NCBI GenBank assembly: GCA_023428085.1
Contig: JAEYZK010000322.1
Coordinates: forward strand, 1 to 5,560
Origin: Pseudomonadota bacterium
Lineage (GTDB): Bacteria > Myxococcota > Myxococcia > Myxococcales > Anaeromyxobacteraceae
Direction: 5' to 3'
DNA length: 5,560 bases
Numbering within the stretch: the first letter of the stretch is position 1; every line of letters starts with the position of its first letter. Below the pieces are notes generated by a model that saw only the letters and a list, made by a program, of their open reading frames with translations, did not search any database and was not told the origin of the DNA. Below are positions 1-5,403 of the stretch, piece after piece. A program made the position numbers and the translations under genes.

Positions 1-40
1 GTGGTCGTTGTTCTTGTGTCGGTGGTGGGTGGTGGTTTGT

Positions 41-219
41 CTGTGGTCTGTGGTCAGTGGTCTGTGGTCTGTGGTCAGTGGTCAGTAGTCAGTTAATCCG
101 GAACGGACGACTGCACCGACAAACGAAACCGACAACCGACAACCGACAACCGACAACTGACCACTGACCACTGACCACTGACAACTGACAACTGACAACT
201 GACAACTGACCACTGAGTC
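41..219. repeat. Degenerate heptamer repeat array in two inverted arms
   Basis: The stretch is built of 7-bp units. The left arm (41-96) reads ctgtggt x2, cagtggt, ctgtggt x2, cagtggt, cagtagt, cagttaa. The right arm (129-212) reads ccgacaa x4, ctgacca x3, ctgacaa x4, ctgacca, followed by a degenerate unit ctgagtc (213-219). The right-arm units are reverse complements of the left-arm type, so the array is a large imperfect dyad: roughly 40-93 pairs with 155-208, with under ten mismatches by my reading. The centre (97-128) is not repetitive. The right arm touches the stop codon of the lipoprotein gene at 218-220. Short tandem heptamers of this look (short tandemly repeated repetitive sequences) are known from several bacterial phyla; their function is unsettled. 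A role as an RNA 3' structure for the minus-strand operon is inference. Confidence 0.9.
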
Positions 220-622
220 ACTGCTCCCCGTACGCCCGCTCCGCGCTCACCCCGAGCGCCCGCAGCGTCTCGCGATCGGGCATGCCCGTCGCGGCGAGGC
301 CCTCGCGCTCCTGGAACCTTCGCACGGCGGCGCTCGTCGCGCGGTCGAGGTCGCCCTCGCGGTGCCCGCCGAGGAGCCCGCGATCGGCGAGCGCGCGCTG
401 GACGTCTCGCACCGCCTCGGCGCCGAGCAGCCCCTCGGGCGTCGCCGGCACCCGCGGGCCGCCGGGGCGCGGCTTCACGCCCTCCTGCTTCTCCGCCTTC
501 GCGCGCTCCGGGCCGCCGTCCCGCTCCCTGGCCCGCCCCTCCCGCCGCTCCTCGCGCCCGCCGGCGCACGCCACCGCGGCGACCAGCGCGAGCGCAAGCG
601 TGGCGCGGCGCGGGCGCGTCAC
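218..622 (-). CDS. Probable lipoprotein with C-terminal peptidoglycan-binding domain
   Basis: A 134-residue protein. Residues 1-18 look like an export signal: an Arg-rich N-terminus, then an Ala/Leu/Val core ending AAVA before Cys19. That cysteine could be lipidated, although Ala at -3 is a weak lipobox. A highly charged Arg/Glu/Lys and Pro/Gly linker (about 22-63) follows. Residues about 68-124 resemble a peptidoglycan-binding type 1 domain (PF01471 type): VQRALADRGLL, then a Gly-Asp-Leu-Asp turn, AVRRFQEREGL and a closing ETLRALGV. There is no catalytic domain, so it probably anchors or senses the wall. The GTG start at 622 is chosen because it makes a GTGA overlap with the stop of the upstream gene, sits six bases after an A-G6 Shine-Dalgarno-like run, and is the only start giving a sensible signal sequence. 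A much longer reading of this frame lies antisense to no gene but inside the upstream gene in another frame, and is a shadow. The protein may be periplasmic or anchored to the inner leaflet of the outer membrane (inference). Confidence 0.8.
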   Translation of the reverse strand: MTRPRRATLALALVAAVACAGGREERREGRARERDGGPERAKAEKQEGVKPRPGGPRVPATPEGLLGAEAVRDVQRALADRGLLGGHREGDLDRATSAAVRRFQEREGLAATGMPDRETLRALGVSAERAYGEQ

Positions 623-1770
623 TCCTCGCCCCCCTTCCCTTCCGGCTGCGCCCGCGGCTGCCCGCGCTCCCGCTTGAACGCCCGCCGCGCCTGCTCCATG
701 ACCCCCTCCTTCTCGTCGGCCTTCGGCGGCGGGACCCCCCTGAGCCCGCCGCGGAGCCCCTGCACGAACGCGTTCCGGAGGATGCCCAGGATGGTCGGGA
801 CCGCCTGGACCTGCGGTCCCTGCACCGCGCCCATGATCGGGATCGTCGTCGCCACCGCCCCGGTGTCCTCGTCCTCGAAGATCTCGAGCGCGGCGTCGCC
901 GATCCACTCCTTGAGCTTCGGTCCGACGCCGGGCTCGGCGGCCTTCAGCTCCGCGCCCTTCAGGAACGGCCGTACGCCGCCGGAGAGCTCCCCGCCCTTC
1001 GCGGTGAAGCGCGCGAACAGATCGACGGTCCCCGCGCTGGGCTTCACCGCGGCCTTCGCGTCCATGAGCCGGCCCACCTCGGCCAGCGAGAACCCGCGCA
1101 GCGTGCCCTGACCCGCGAACGTGAGCGCCTTCGCCAGCGGATCCGCGGTCGCGAACACCTGCACCTCCCCGGAGCGCTGGAGCGTCCCGGTCATCGCGAA
1201 GACGGTCGGCTCCTTGCGGGCGAGCGCGGCGTTGGTCGCGAAGTTCTCCAGGGTCGCCTCGATCCCGTGGAGGCGGAGGACCGGATCCTCGCCCTCCCGG
1301 GCGTCCACCCAGACCACCTCGCCGTCCTTCACCTCGACGCGGTCCATGCGGACCGGGGTCATCGCGTCGATGCGCTTCGCGAGCCCACCCGCCTGCCTGG
1401 GCGTCCTGCGCGCCTCCGGCTCGCGCGACTCGACGAGGAAGAGCCGCGGCCGCTCGAGCTCCACGTCTCCGACGACGTGCCCGCGCAGGAGCTCCCGGCC
1501 GTACAGGCCCGCGCGGGCGCGGGCCACCTGGAGGAACGGGTGCACCTCGCCCTCGTCGTCCACCTTGTCGATGCGGAGGCCATGGATCTCGTACGAGAGG
1601 TCGGAGAGCCGGAGGCGCACGGAGTCGAAGCTCCCGCGCATGCCCTCCATCCCGGCGAGGACGCGCCGCGTCTCCCAGCGGACGAGCGGCTCGGCGCTGA
1701 CGAGCGCCGCGCCCACGAGGAGCACGAGCACGCCGAACACGACGAGGAGGACGCGCCAGCGGAGCTTCAC
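619..1770 (-). CDS. AsmA/DUF748-like single-pass envelope protein
   Basis: A 383-residue protein. Residues about 7-26 form one strongly hydrophobic helix after a basic start (MKLRWR), giving an N-in anchor with the rest outside the cytoplasm. The body has the alternating short beta-strand style of AsmA-like/DUF748 proteins: residues 50-115 (RLSDLSYEIHGLRID, then an FLQVARARAGLY segment and ELERPRLFLVES) and residues 165-235 (LHGIEATLENF, TGTLQRSGEVQVFA, LRGFSLAEVGRLM). The C-terminal 40 residues are charged and likely disordered. AsmA-like proteins are known as periplasmic bridge or envelope-homeostasis proteins; the exact role here is not visible. The start is GTG at 1770: no in-frame ATG, GTG or TTG lies in the 54 bases upstream, and internal starts would cut the membrane helix. 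GGAGG abuts the GTG directly, an unusually short spacing. The gene overlaps the next by four bases (GTGA), so an operon is likely. The family name is my recognition of style, not a search result. Confidence 0.7.
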   Translation of the reverse strand: MKLRWRVLLVVFGVLVLLVGAALVSAEPLVRWETRRVLAGMEGMRGSFDSVRLRLSDLSYEIHGLRIDKVDDEGEVHPFLQVARARAGLYGRELLRGHVVGDVELERPRLFLVESREPEARRTPRQAGGLAKRIDAMTPVRMDRVEVKDGEVVWVDAREGEDPVLRLHGIEATLENFATNAALARKEPTVFAMTGTLQRSGEVQVFATADPLAKALTFAGQGTLRGFSLAEVGRLMDAKAAVKPSAGTVDLFARFTAKGGELSGGVRPFLKGAELKAAEPGVGPKLKEWIGDAALEIFEDEDTGAVATTIPIMGAVQGPQVQAVPTILGILRNAFVQGLRGGLRGVPPPKADEKEGVMEQARRAFKRERGQPRAQPEGKGGEE

Positions 1771-1780
1771 CCTCCAAGCT

Positions 1781-1793
1781 AGGGTCCGACCCT
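1781..1793. promoter_or_regulatory. 13-bp dyad in divergent spacer, possible operator
   Basis: The sequence agggtc-c-gaccct is a perfect 6-bp inverted repeat around one base. It lies 11 bp upstream of the AsmA-like gene start, inside the 121-bp spacer between that gene and the divergent phosphofructokinase gene. Its position suits a repressor site or a small hairpin in the minus-strand leader. No regulator is known for it, and I see no convincing -35/-10 pair in the spacer. Confidence 0.3.
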
Positions 1794-1891
1794 GCGGCGG
1801 AGCGCGCGTCGGCGCACACTCAAAGGGGGGCCGGCTCGCGGGCCAGACGAGGAGAGCGCCCCGTTTCCGCCTGGAGCGCTAGGATACGAGC

Positions 1892-3076
1892 ATGGCGAAG
1901 AAACTGATCGGCATCCTGACCGGCGGCGGCGACGTGCCCGGGCTCAACTCGGTCATCAAGAGCGTCGTCTACCGGGGCGCCGAGTACGACCACCACGTGA
2001 TCGGGATCCGGCGGGGCTGGGAGGGGCTCACGCACCTCAACCTGGAGGACCCCGAGAGCCGCGCCCGCTACGTCCTCCCGCTCGACCGCGAGAACACCCG
2101 GACGATCGACCGCACGGGCGGCACCTTCCTGCACTCCTCGCGGACCAACCCGTCGAAGATCCAGCGCCTGCCGAAGCACCTCGAGGGCAAGGACTTCCCG
2201 GTCGCGCAGAGCACGAAGGGGGGCGTCGTCACCACGACCTACGACGTCTCGAAGCAGGTGCTGAAGAACCTCGAGGCCCTCGGCCTCGACTACCTTCTCG
2301 CCATCGGCGGCGACGACACGCTCTCGTACGCCGCCAAGCTCCACCAGTTCGGCTTCAAGGTCATCGCCATCCCGAAGACGATGGACAACGACGTCCGGAA
2401 CACCGAGTACTGCATCGGGTTCTCCACGGCGATCACGCGCGCGATGGACGCGATCGAGCGACAGCGCACCACGGTCGGCTCGCACGAGCGGATCGGCATC
2501 TTCCGCGTCTTCGGCCGCGATGCCGGCTTCACCGCGCTCTACACCGCGCACGTCACGTCGATCCGCTGCATCATCCCGGAGTACAGGCCCAAGCTCGACA
2601 ACGTCATCGATCTGCTCGTGCGCGACAAGCGCTCGAACCCGTCGGCGTACTCCCTGGTGGTCCTCTCCGAGGGCGCCGAGTGGGAGGGCTACAAGGTCCA
2701 GGAGTACGGGGACGCGGACGCCTACGGCCACCGGAAGAAGGCGAGCGTGGCCGAGTCGCTCTCGGACGAGATCAAGCGCCGCTCCGGCGAGGAGACGATC
2801 GTCTCCGATCTCACCTACGATCTCCGCTCCGGCGATCCCGACTTCATCGACAAGCTCGTCGCCTCGACCTTCGGCACCATGGCGTTCGACGCCGTGCTGC
2901 AGAACCAGAGCGGGCTCATGGCGGCCCTCGTGGACGGCAAGTACGACCTCGTGCCCATCCCGGACCCGAAGCTCGGGCCGCGGAAGGTGGACATCGCCAC
3001 GATGTACAACACGGACCGGCTCCGCCCGAACTACGCGAACAAGCGGGGGCTGCCGGTGTTCCTCAATCGGATCTGA
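1892..3076 (+). CDS. 6-phosphofructokinase, probably pyrophosphate-dependent
   Basis: A 394-residue PfkA-superfamily enzyme that phosphorylates fructose 6-phosphate to fructose 1,6-bisphosphate in cytosolic glycolysis. Visible motifs are the N-terminal phosphate loop ILTGGGDVPGLN (8-19); GGDD at 139-142, where ATP enzymes have GGDG; PKTMDND (161-167), with the catalytic Asp165 and a Lys where ATP enzymes have Gly; VFGRDAG (206-212), equivalent to the MGR sugar-binding loop; IPE (228-230); and DLRSGDP (310-316). The second Asp of GGDD and the Lys of PKT are the established markers of pyrophosphate use (EC 2.7.1.90), because they block the ATP alpha-phosphate pocket. Such enzymes run in both directions and can serve gluconeogenesis. 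The length is longer than the ~320 residues of the E. coli ATP enzyme and near that of the group III or mixed clade. The ATG at 1892 follows AGGA at 1881-1884. The gene appears to stand alone, divergent from the envelope pair and convergent with ahpD. Identity as a phosphofructokinase is near certain; donor specificity is inferred from residues. Confidence 0.95.
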   Translation: MAKKLIGILTGGGDVPGLNSVIKSVVYRGAEYDHHVIGIRRGWEGLTHLNLEDPESRARYVLPLDRENTRTIDRTGGTFLHSSRTNPSKIQRLPKHLEGKDFPVAQSTKGGVVTTTYDVSKQVLKNLEALGLDYLLAIGGDDTLSYAAKLHQFGFKVIAIPKTMDNDVRNTEYCIGFSTAITRAMDAIERQRTTVGSHERIGIFRVFGRDAGFTALYTAHVTSIRCIIPEYRPKLDNVIDLLVRDKRSNPSAYSLVVLSEGAEWEGYKVQEYGDADAYGHRKKASVAESLSDEIKRRSGEETIVSDLTYDLRSGDPDFIDKLVASTFGTMAFDAVLQNQSGLMAALVDGKYDLVPIPDPKLGPRKVDIATMYNTDRLRPNYANKRGLPVFLNRI

Positions 3077-3106
3077 GCGAGCCGCCCTCCCGCGTGCTCC
3101 GACTCC

Positions 3107-3125
3107 GCGCCCGCTGCGCGGGCGC
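3107..3125. terminator. GC-rich hairpin behind the phosphofructokinase gene
   Basis: gcgcccgc (3107-3114) and gcgggcgc (3118-3125) form a perfect 8-bp stem with a three-base tgc loop, 30 bases after the stop codon. No T-run follows, so it is not a classical intrinsic terminator, but a stem this strong could still slow or end transcription in a high-GC genome. The right arm runs into the direct repeat and the larger hairpin element that follow. Confidence 0.4.
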
Positions 3126-3142
3126 TACGCTTGCGCTACGCT
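3122..3142 (+). repeat. Two direct copies of a 10-bp unit
   Basis: gcgctacgct occurs at 3122-3131 and again at 3133-3142, separated by one t, giving an 11-bp period. It forms the left edge of the composite intergenic repeat element, and its first copy overlaps the right arm of the preceding hairpin. Confidence 0.75.
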
Positions 3143-3211
3143 CAGCACGAACGGACCCTCTCCGTTCGCCCTGAGCCCTTCGACAGGCTCAGGGTGAACG
3201 GAGTCGAAGGG
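3140..3211. repeat. Composite REP-like inverted-repeat element
   Basis: The core is a 17-bp stem: tccgttcgccctgagcc (3161-3177) pairs with ggctcagggtgaacgga (3186-3202) across an eight-base loop, with a single G-T/G-U position. Two alternative pairings exist. The loop segment cccttcgac (3176-3184) is complementary to gtcgaaggg (3203-3211), and gaacgga (3149-3155) is complementary to tccgttc (3161-3167). The stretch 3140-3155 is a degenerate direct copy of 3187-3202. This core (CCCTGAGCC-loop-GGCTCAGGG with TTCGAC) belongs, as I recall, to a hairpin repeat scattered through many high-GC proteobacterial genomes. It sits between convergent genes, where it could act as a bidirectional terminator or 3'-end stabiliser (inference). 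Confidence 0.85.
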
Positions 3212-3217
3212 CGGGCT

Positions 3218-3772
3218 TCACCCCGCCGCCGCCAGCGCCTGCCCCGCCGCGGGCAGCTCGAGCGCCACCGCCGCCGCGTGCACCACGGCGGCGATCCGGA
3301 CGGCGTCGTGCACCGCGTCCTCGGTGAGGCCGCCCTGGAGCACGACCTGCTCGTGCGACCGGACGCAGGCCTCGCAGCCGTTCACGGCGGAGACCGCGAG
3401 CGAGAAGAGCTCGAAGTCCACCTTGTTCGTGGCCGGCTTCACGAGCCGCTGCATGCGGAGGCGCGCCGGCTTCTCGGAGTAGCTCGCCTTCCCGATCATG
3501 TGGCGGAACCGGTAGTACACGTTGTTCATCGCCATCAGCGCGGCGGCGGCGAGCGCGTCCTCGATCACCGCCGCGTCCACCTCGGCGGCCGCGTCGCGCA
3601 GGAGCGCGTCGCCGAGGGTGGCGTTGCGGGCGGCGGCCGCGGTGGCCACCGCGACGCCCCAGCGCTGCGCGGGGGTGAGCGCCCCGCCGGGCTGGAGCAC
3701 CGTCTGGAGGTTGACCTTGATGTCGCGCGCGGGCTCCGGCAGCGCCTCGCGGACCGCGTCCAGGGCCGCCAC
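3218..3772 (-). CDS. ahpD: Alkyl hydroperoxidase AhpD (CMD family disulfide reductase)
   Basis: A 184-residue cytosolic protein of the carboxymuconolactone-decarboxylase/AhpD superfamily, close to the ~177 residues of the M. tuberculosis protein. The N-terminus (ALPEPARDIKVNLQTVL, about 10-26) is typical of AhpD. The catalytic set is complete: Glu121 in FELFSLAVSAVNG, then Cys133-Glu-Ala-Cys136 and His140 in GCEACVRSHE. In this family the CxxC pair shuttles electrons from a dihydrolipoyl carrier to AhpC and has weak peroxidase activity itself. The start is GTG at 3772, one base after the ahpC stop codon, with GAGG about nine bases upstream inside the ahpC end; translation is probably coupled to ahpC. 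The C-terminal Ala-rich end is unremarkable. The three-way context with AhpC and OxyR strongly supports the call. Confidence 0.95.
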   Translation of the reverse strand: MAALDAVREALPEPARDIKVNLQTVLQPGGALTPAQRWGVAVATAAAARNATLGDALLRDAAAEVDAAVIEDALAAAALMAMNNVYYRFRHMIGKASYSEKPARLRMQRLVKPATNKVDFELFSLAVSAVNGCEACVRSHEQVVLQGGLTEDAVHDAVRIAAVVHAAAVALELPAAGQALAAAG

Positions 3773-3773
3773 G

Positions 3774-4313
3774 TCAGGCCGCCTCGAGGGTCTTCTCGCC
3801 CTTCTTCCAGTTGCACGGGCAGAGCTCGTCGGTCTGGAGCGCGTCGAGCACCCGGAGCGTCTCGTCCACGTTCCGGCCGACCGAGAGGTCGTTCACGGAC
3901 ACGTGCCGGATGACGCCCTCGGGGTCCACGATGAACGTGGCGCGCAGGGCGACGCCCGCCTCCTTGTGCAGGATGCCGAGCGCGCTCGCGAGCTCGCGCT
4001 TCGTGTCCGCGAGCATCGGGAACGGGAGGGCCTTGAGATCGGGGTGGCTCTTCCGCCAGGCGAGGTGGACGTAGTGCGTGTCCGTGCTCGCCCCGAGCAC
4101 CTGGGCGTCCCGGTCCTGGAAGTCGCCGTTGCGGCGGCCGAACTCGGCGATCTCCGTCGGACAGATGAAGGTGAAGTCCATCGGCCAGTAGAAGAGGACG
4201 GTCCACTTCCCGGGGTGGCTCTTCCCGGTGAGCTGCTGGAACTCCTTGCCCTGCTCGAGGCTCACGACGGCCTGCAGCGCGAACTCCGGGATGCGGTCTC
4301 CGACGGTCAACAT
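3774..4313 (-). CDS. ahpC: Alkyl hydroperoxide reductase AhpC, three-cysteine 2-Cys peroxiredoxin
   Basis: A 179-residue thioredoxin-fold peroxiredoxin that reduces hydrogen peroxide, organic hydroperoxides and probably peroxynitrite in the cytosol. The peroxidatic site PMDFTFICP carries Pro44, Thr48 and Cys51; Arg124 in VALRATFIVDPEG is the usual active-site arginine. The C-terminus ELCPCNWKKGE holds Cys165 and Cys167, the pattern of M. tuberculosis AhpC (one peroxidatic and two C-terminal cysteines), whose partner is AhpD and not the flavoprotein AhpF. ahpD follows one base downstream. The start chosen is ATG at 4313 (MLTVGDRIPEF), which begins the conserved domain, with GGAG nine bases upstream. 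Reading can extend to a TTG at 4397, but those 28 residues are not peroxiredoxin-like and overlap the regulatory region. Expression is likely OxyR-controlled through the divergent spacer. Confidence 0.97.
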   Translation of the reverse strand: MLTVGDRIPEFALQAVVSLEQGKEFQQLTGKSHPGKWTVLFYWPMDFTFICPTEIAEFGRRNGDFQDRDAQVLGASTDTHYVHLAWRKSHPDLKALPFPMLADTKRELASALGILHKEAGVALRATFIVDPEGVIRHVSVNDLSVGRNVDETLRVLDALQTDELCPCNWKKGEKTLEAA

Positions 4314-4385
4314 GGGTGGCGTCTCCGTTGTGGGTTCCGGGCGGCGTCCATCGCCGCGACGGGGCAGGAGATACCCGCCGCGCGC

Positions 4386-4435
4386 TGATAGTTCCAATAC
4401 ATCGTTCCGACTTCTGCGTTAGCATGAAGCTATCA
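4386..4435. promoter_or_regulatory. Probable OxyR operator between ahpC and oxyR
   Basis: A LysR-type box, tagc-atgaa-gcta (4420-4432), fits T-N11-A with a perfect 4-bp dyad; in OxyR terms it reads TTAG-N7-CTAT (4419-4433). A second, weaker site ATAG-N7-ACAT (4388-4402) is centred 31 bp to the left, about three helical turns away. The outer edges tgatag and ctatca are also inverted repeats. The E. coli OxyR consensus is ATAG-N7-CTAT twice, centred 22 bp apart, so this layout is similar with one extra turn. The strong box directly abuts the oxyR start codon at 4435, suggesting negative autoregulation, while the left site lies nearer ahpC. I could not pick a convincing -35/-10 pair for either direction. 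Confidence 0.55.
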
Positions 4436-5397
4436 TGAGCCTCCGCCCGCACCCGTTCACCCTCCGGCAGCTCCAGTACGCGATCGCCGTGGCCGAGGCG
4501 CTGAGCTTCCGCCGCGCCGCGGAGCGCTGCCGGGTGGCCCAGCCGTCGCTCTCGGCCCAGGTGGCCGCGCTCGAGGAGGCGCTCGGCGTGCGCCTGTTCG
4601 AGCGCACCCGCCGGCAGGTGCTCGTCACCCCCGCCGGCGCGGCGCTGCTGGAGCGGGCGCGCGCGGTGACGGCCGCCGCCGACGCGCTGGTCGAGGGCGC
4701 GCGGGGCGCGTCGGACCCGCTCGCCGGCCGCCTCCGCCTCGGCGTCATCCCCACCATCTCGCCCTACCTCCTGCCGTCCGCGGCGCCCGCGCTCCGCAAG
4801 GCGTACCCGCGCCTCCGGCTCGAGTGGCTGGAGGAGAAGACCGAGGTGCTCGTCGCGCGGCTCCGGGCCGGGGCGATCGACGGCGCGCTGCTCGCGCTCG
4901 AGGCCGATCTCGGCGAGGTGGAGCACGAGGTGGTGGCGCGGGATCCGTTCGTGCTCGCCGCCCCGCGGGGCCACCCGCTCGCCGCGGGCGCGGGGCCCGC
5001 GCGCGCGGCGGACCTCCGCGGCGCGGACGTGCTCCTCCTCGACGAGGGCCACTGCCTGCGCGCACAGGCCCTCGAGGTGTGCAGCCGCGCCCGGGCGCGC
5101 GAGCACGAGTTCCGGGCGACGAGCCTGCCCACGCTCGTGCAGATGGTCGCGAGCGGCGCCGGCGTGACCCTCCTGCCGCGCCTCTCGCTCCCGACCGAGA
5201 CCCGCACCGGCCAGCTCGCGCTCCGGGAGTTCGCGCCCCCGGGGCCGCACCGGACGCTGGCGCTGATCTGGCGCCCTCGCGCGCCGGTCGGCCCGGCGCT
5301 GCGCACCATCGCGGGGACGCTCCGGGAGGCCTTCCCGGAGGGCGCCACGCCGGCGCCCCGCGCGGGCGGCCCCGCGCGGACCGGGCGTCGCGTATGA
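4435..5397 (+). CDS. oxyR: Peroxide-sensing LysR-family regulator OxyR
   Basis: A 320-residue LysR-type transcription regulator. Residues about 8-66 form the winged helix-turn-helix (LRQLQYAIAVAEALSFRRAA, then RVAQPSLSAQVAALEEALG and LFERTRR). Residues about 97-300 form the effector domain. The redox signature is intact: Cys207 in DEGHCLRAQ and Cys216 in ALEVC are nine residues apart, as for E. coli Cys199 and Cys208, followed by the matching FRATSLPTLVQMVASGAGVTLLP stretch in conserved form (about 226-248). This identifies OxyR and not a generic LysR protein. In the family, peroxide oxidises the pair to a disulfide and turns on target genes. It is longer than the E. coli protein (305) by a Pro/Ala/Arg-rich tail after about 300. 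The start ATG at 4435 has only a weak GAAG upstream and touches the LysR-type box. It is divergent from ahpCD, its likely target. Confidence 0.95.
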   Translation: MSLRPHPFTLRQLQYAIAVAEALSFRRAAERCRVAQPSLSAQVAALEEALGVRLFERTRRQVLVTPAGAALLERARAVTAAADALVEGARGASDPLAGRLRLGVIPTISPYLLPSAAPALRKAYPRLRLEWLEEKTEVLVARLRAGAIDGALLALEADLGEVEHEVVARDPFVLAAPRGHPLAAGAGPARAADLRGADVLLLDEGHCLRAQALEVCSRARAREHEFRATSLPTLVQMVASGAGVTLLPRLSLPTETRTGQLALREFAPPGPHRTLALIWRPRAPVGPALRTIAGTLREAFPEGATPAPRAGGPARTGRRV

Positions 5398-5403
5398 ACG
5401 GGC

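Noticed and set aside
129..212. CRISPR array
   Set aside because: Units are 7 bp and contiguous, with no 25-40 bp repeats and no unique spacers of even length. There are no cas genes.
93..569. Minus-strand frame of 158 residues running through the heptamer array (QWSVVSCQLSVVS-type repeats)
   Set aside because: It is Arg/Ala/Gly-rich out-of-frame reading of the lipoprotein gene followed by translated 7-bp repeats (three units per seven codons). It has no domain and no credible start.
1267..1782. Plus-strand frames antisense to the AsmA-like gene
   Set aside because: They are rich in His/Glu/Asp/Leu with no domain. The minus strand has a membrane helix and sensible codon use.
623..1819. Long upstream extension of the lipoprotein frame on the minus strand
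   Set aside because: It lies in another frame of the AsmA-like gene and has the low-complexity Arg/Gly/Ala composition of a GC-rich shadow. The signal sequence and GTGA overlap place the real start at 622.
1820..2731. 303-residue minus-strand frame antisense to the phosphofructokinase gene
   Set aside because: It is the complement of a gene with clear catalytic motifs. Its Val/Asp/Leu-rich pattern is typical of the antisense frame of high-GC genes.
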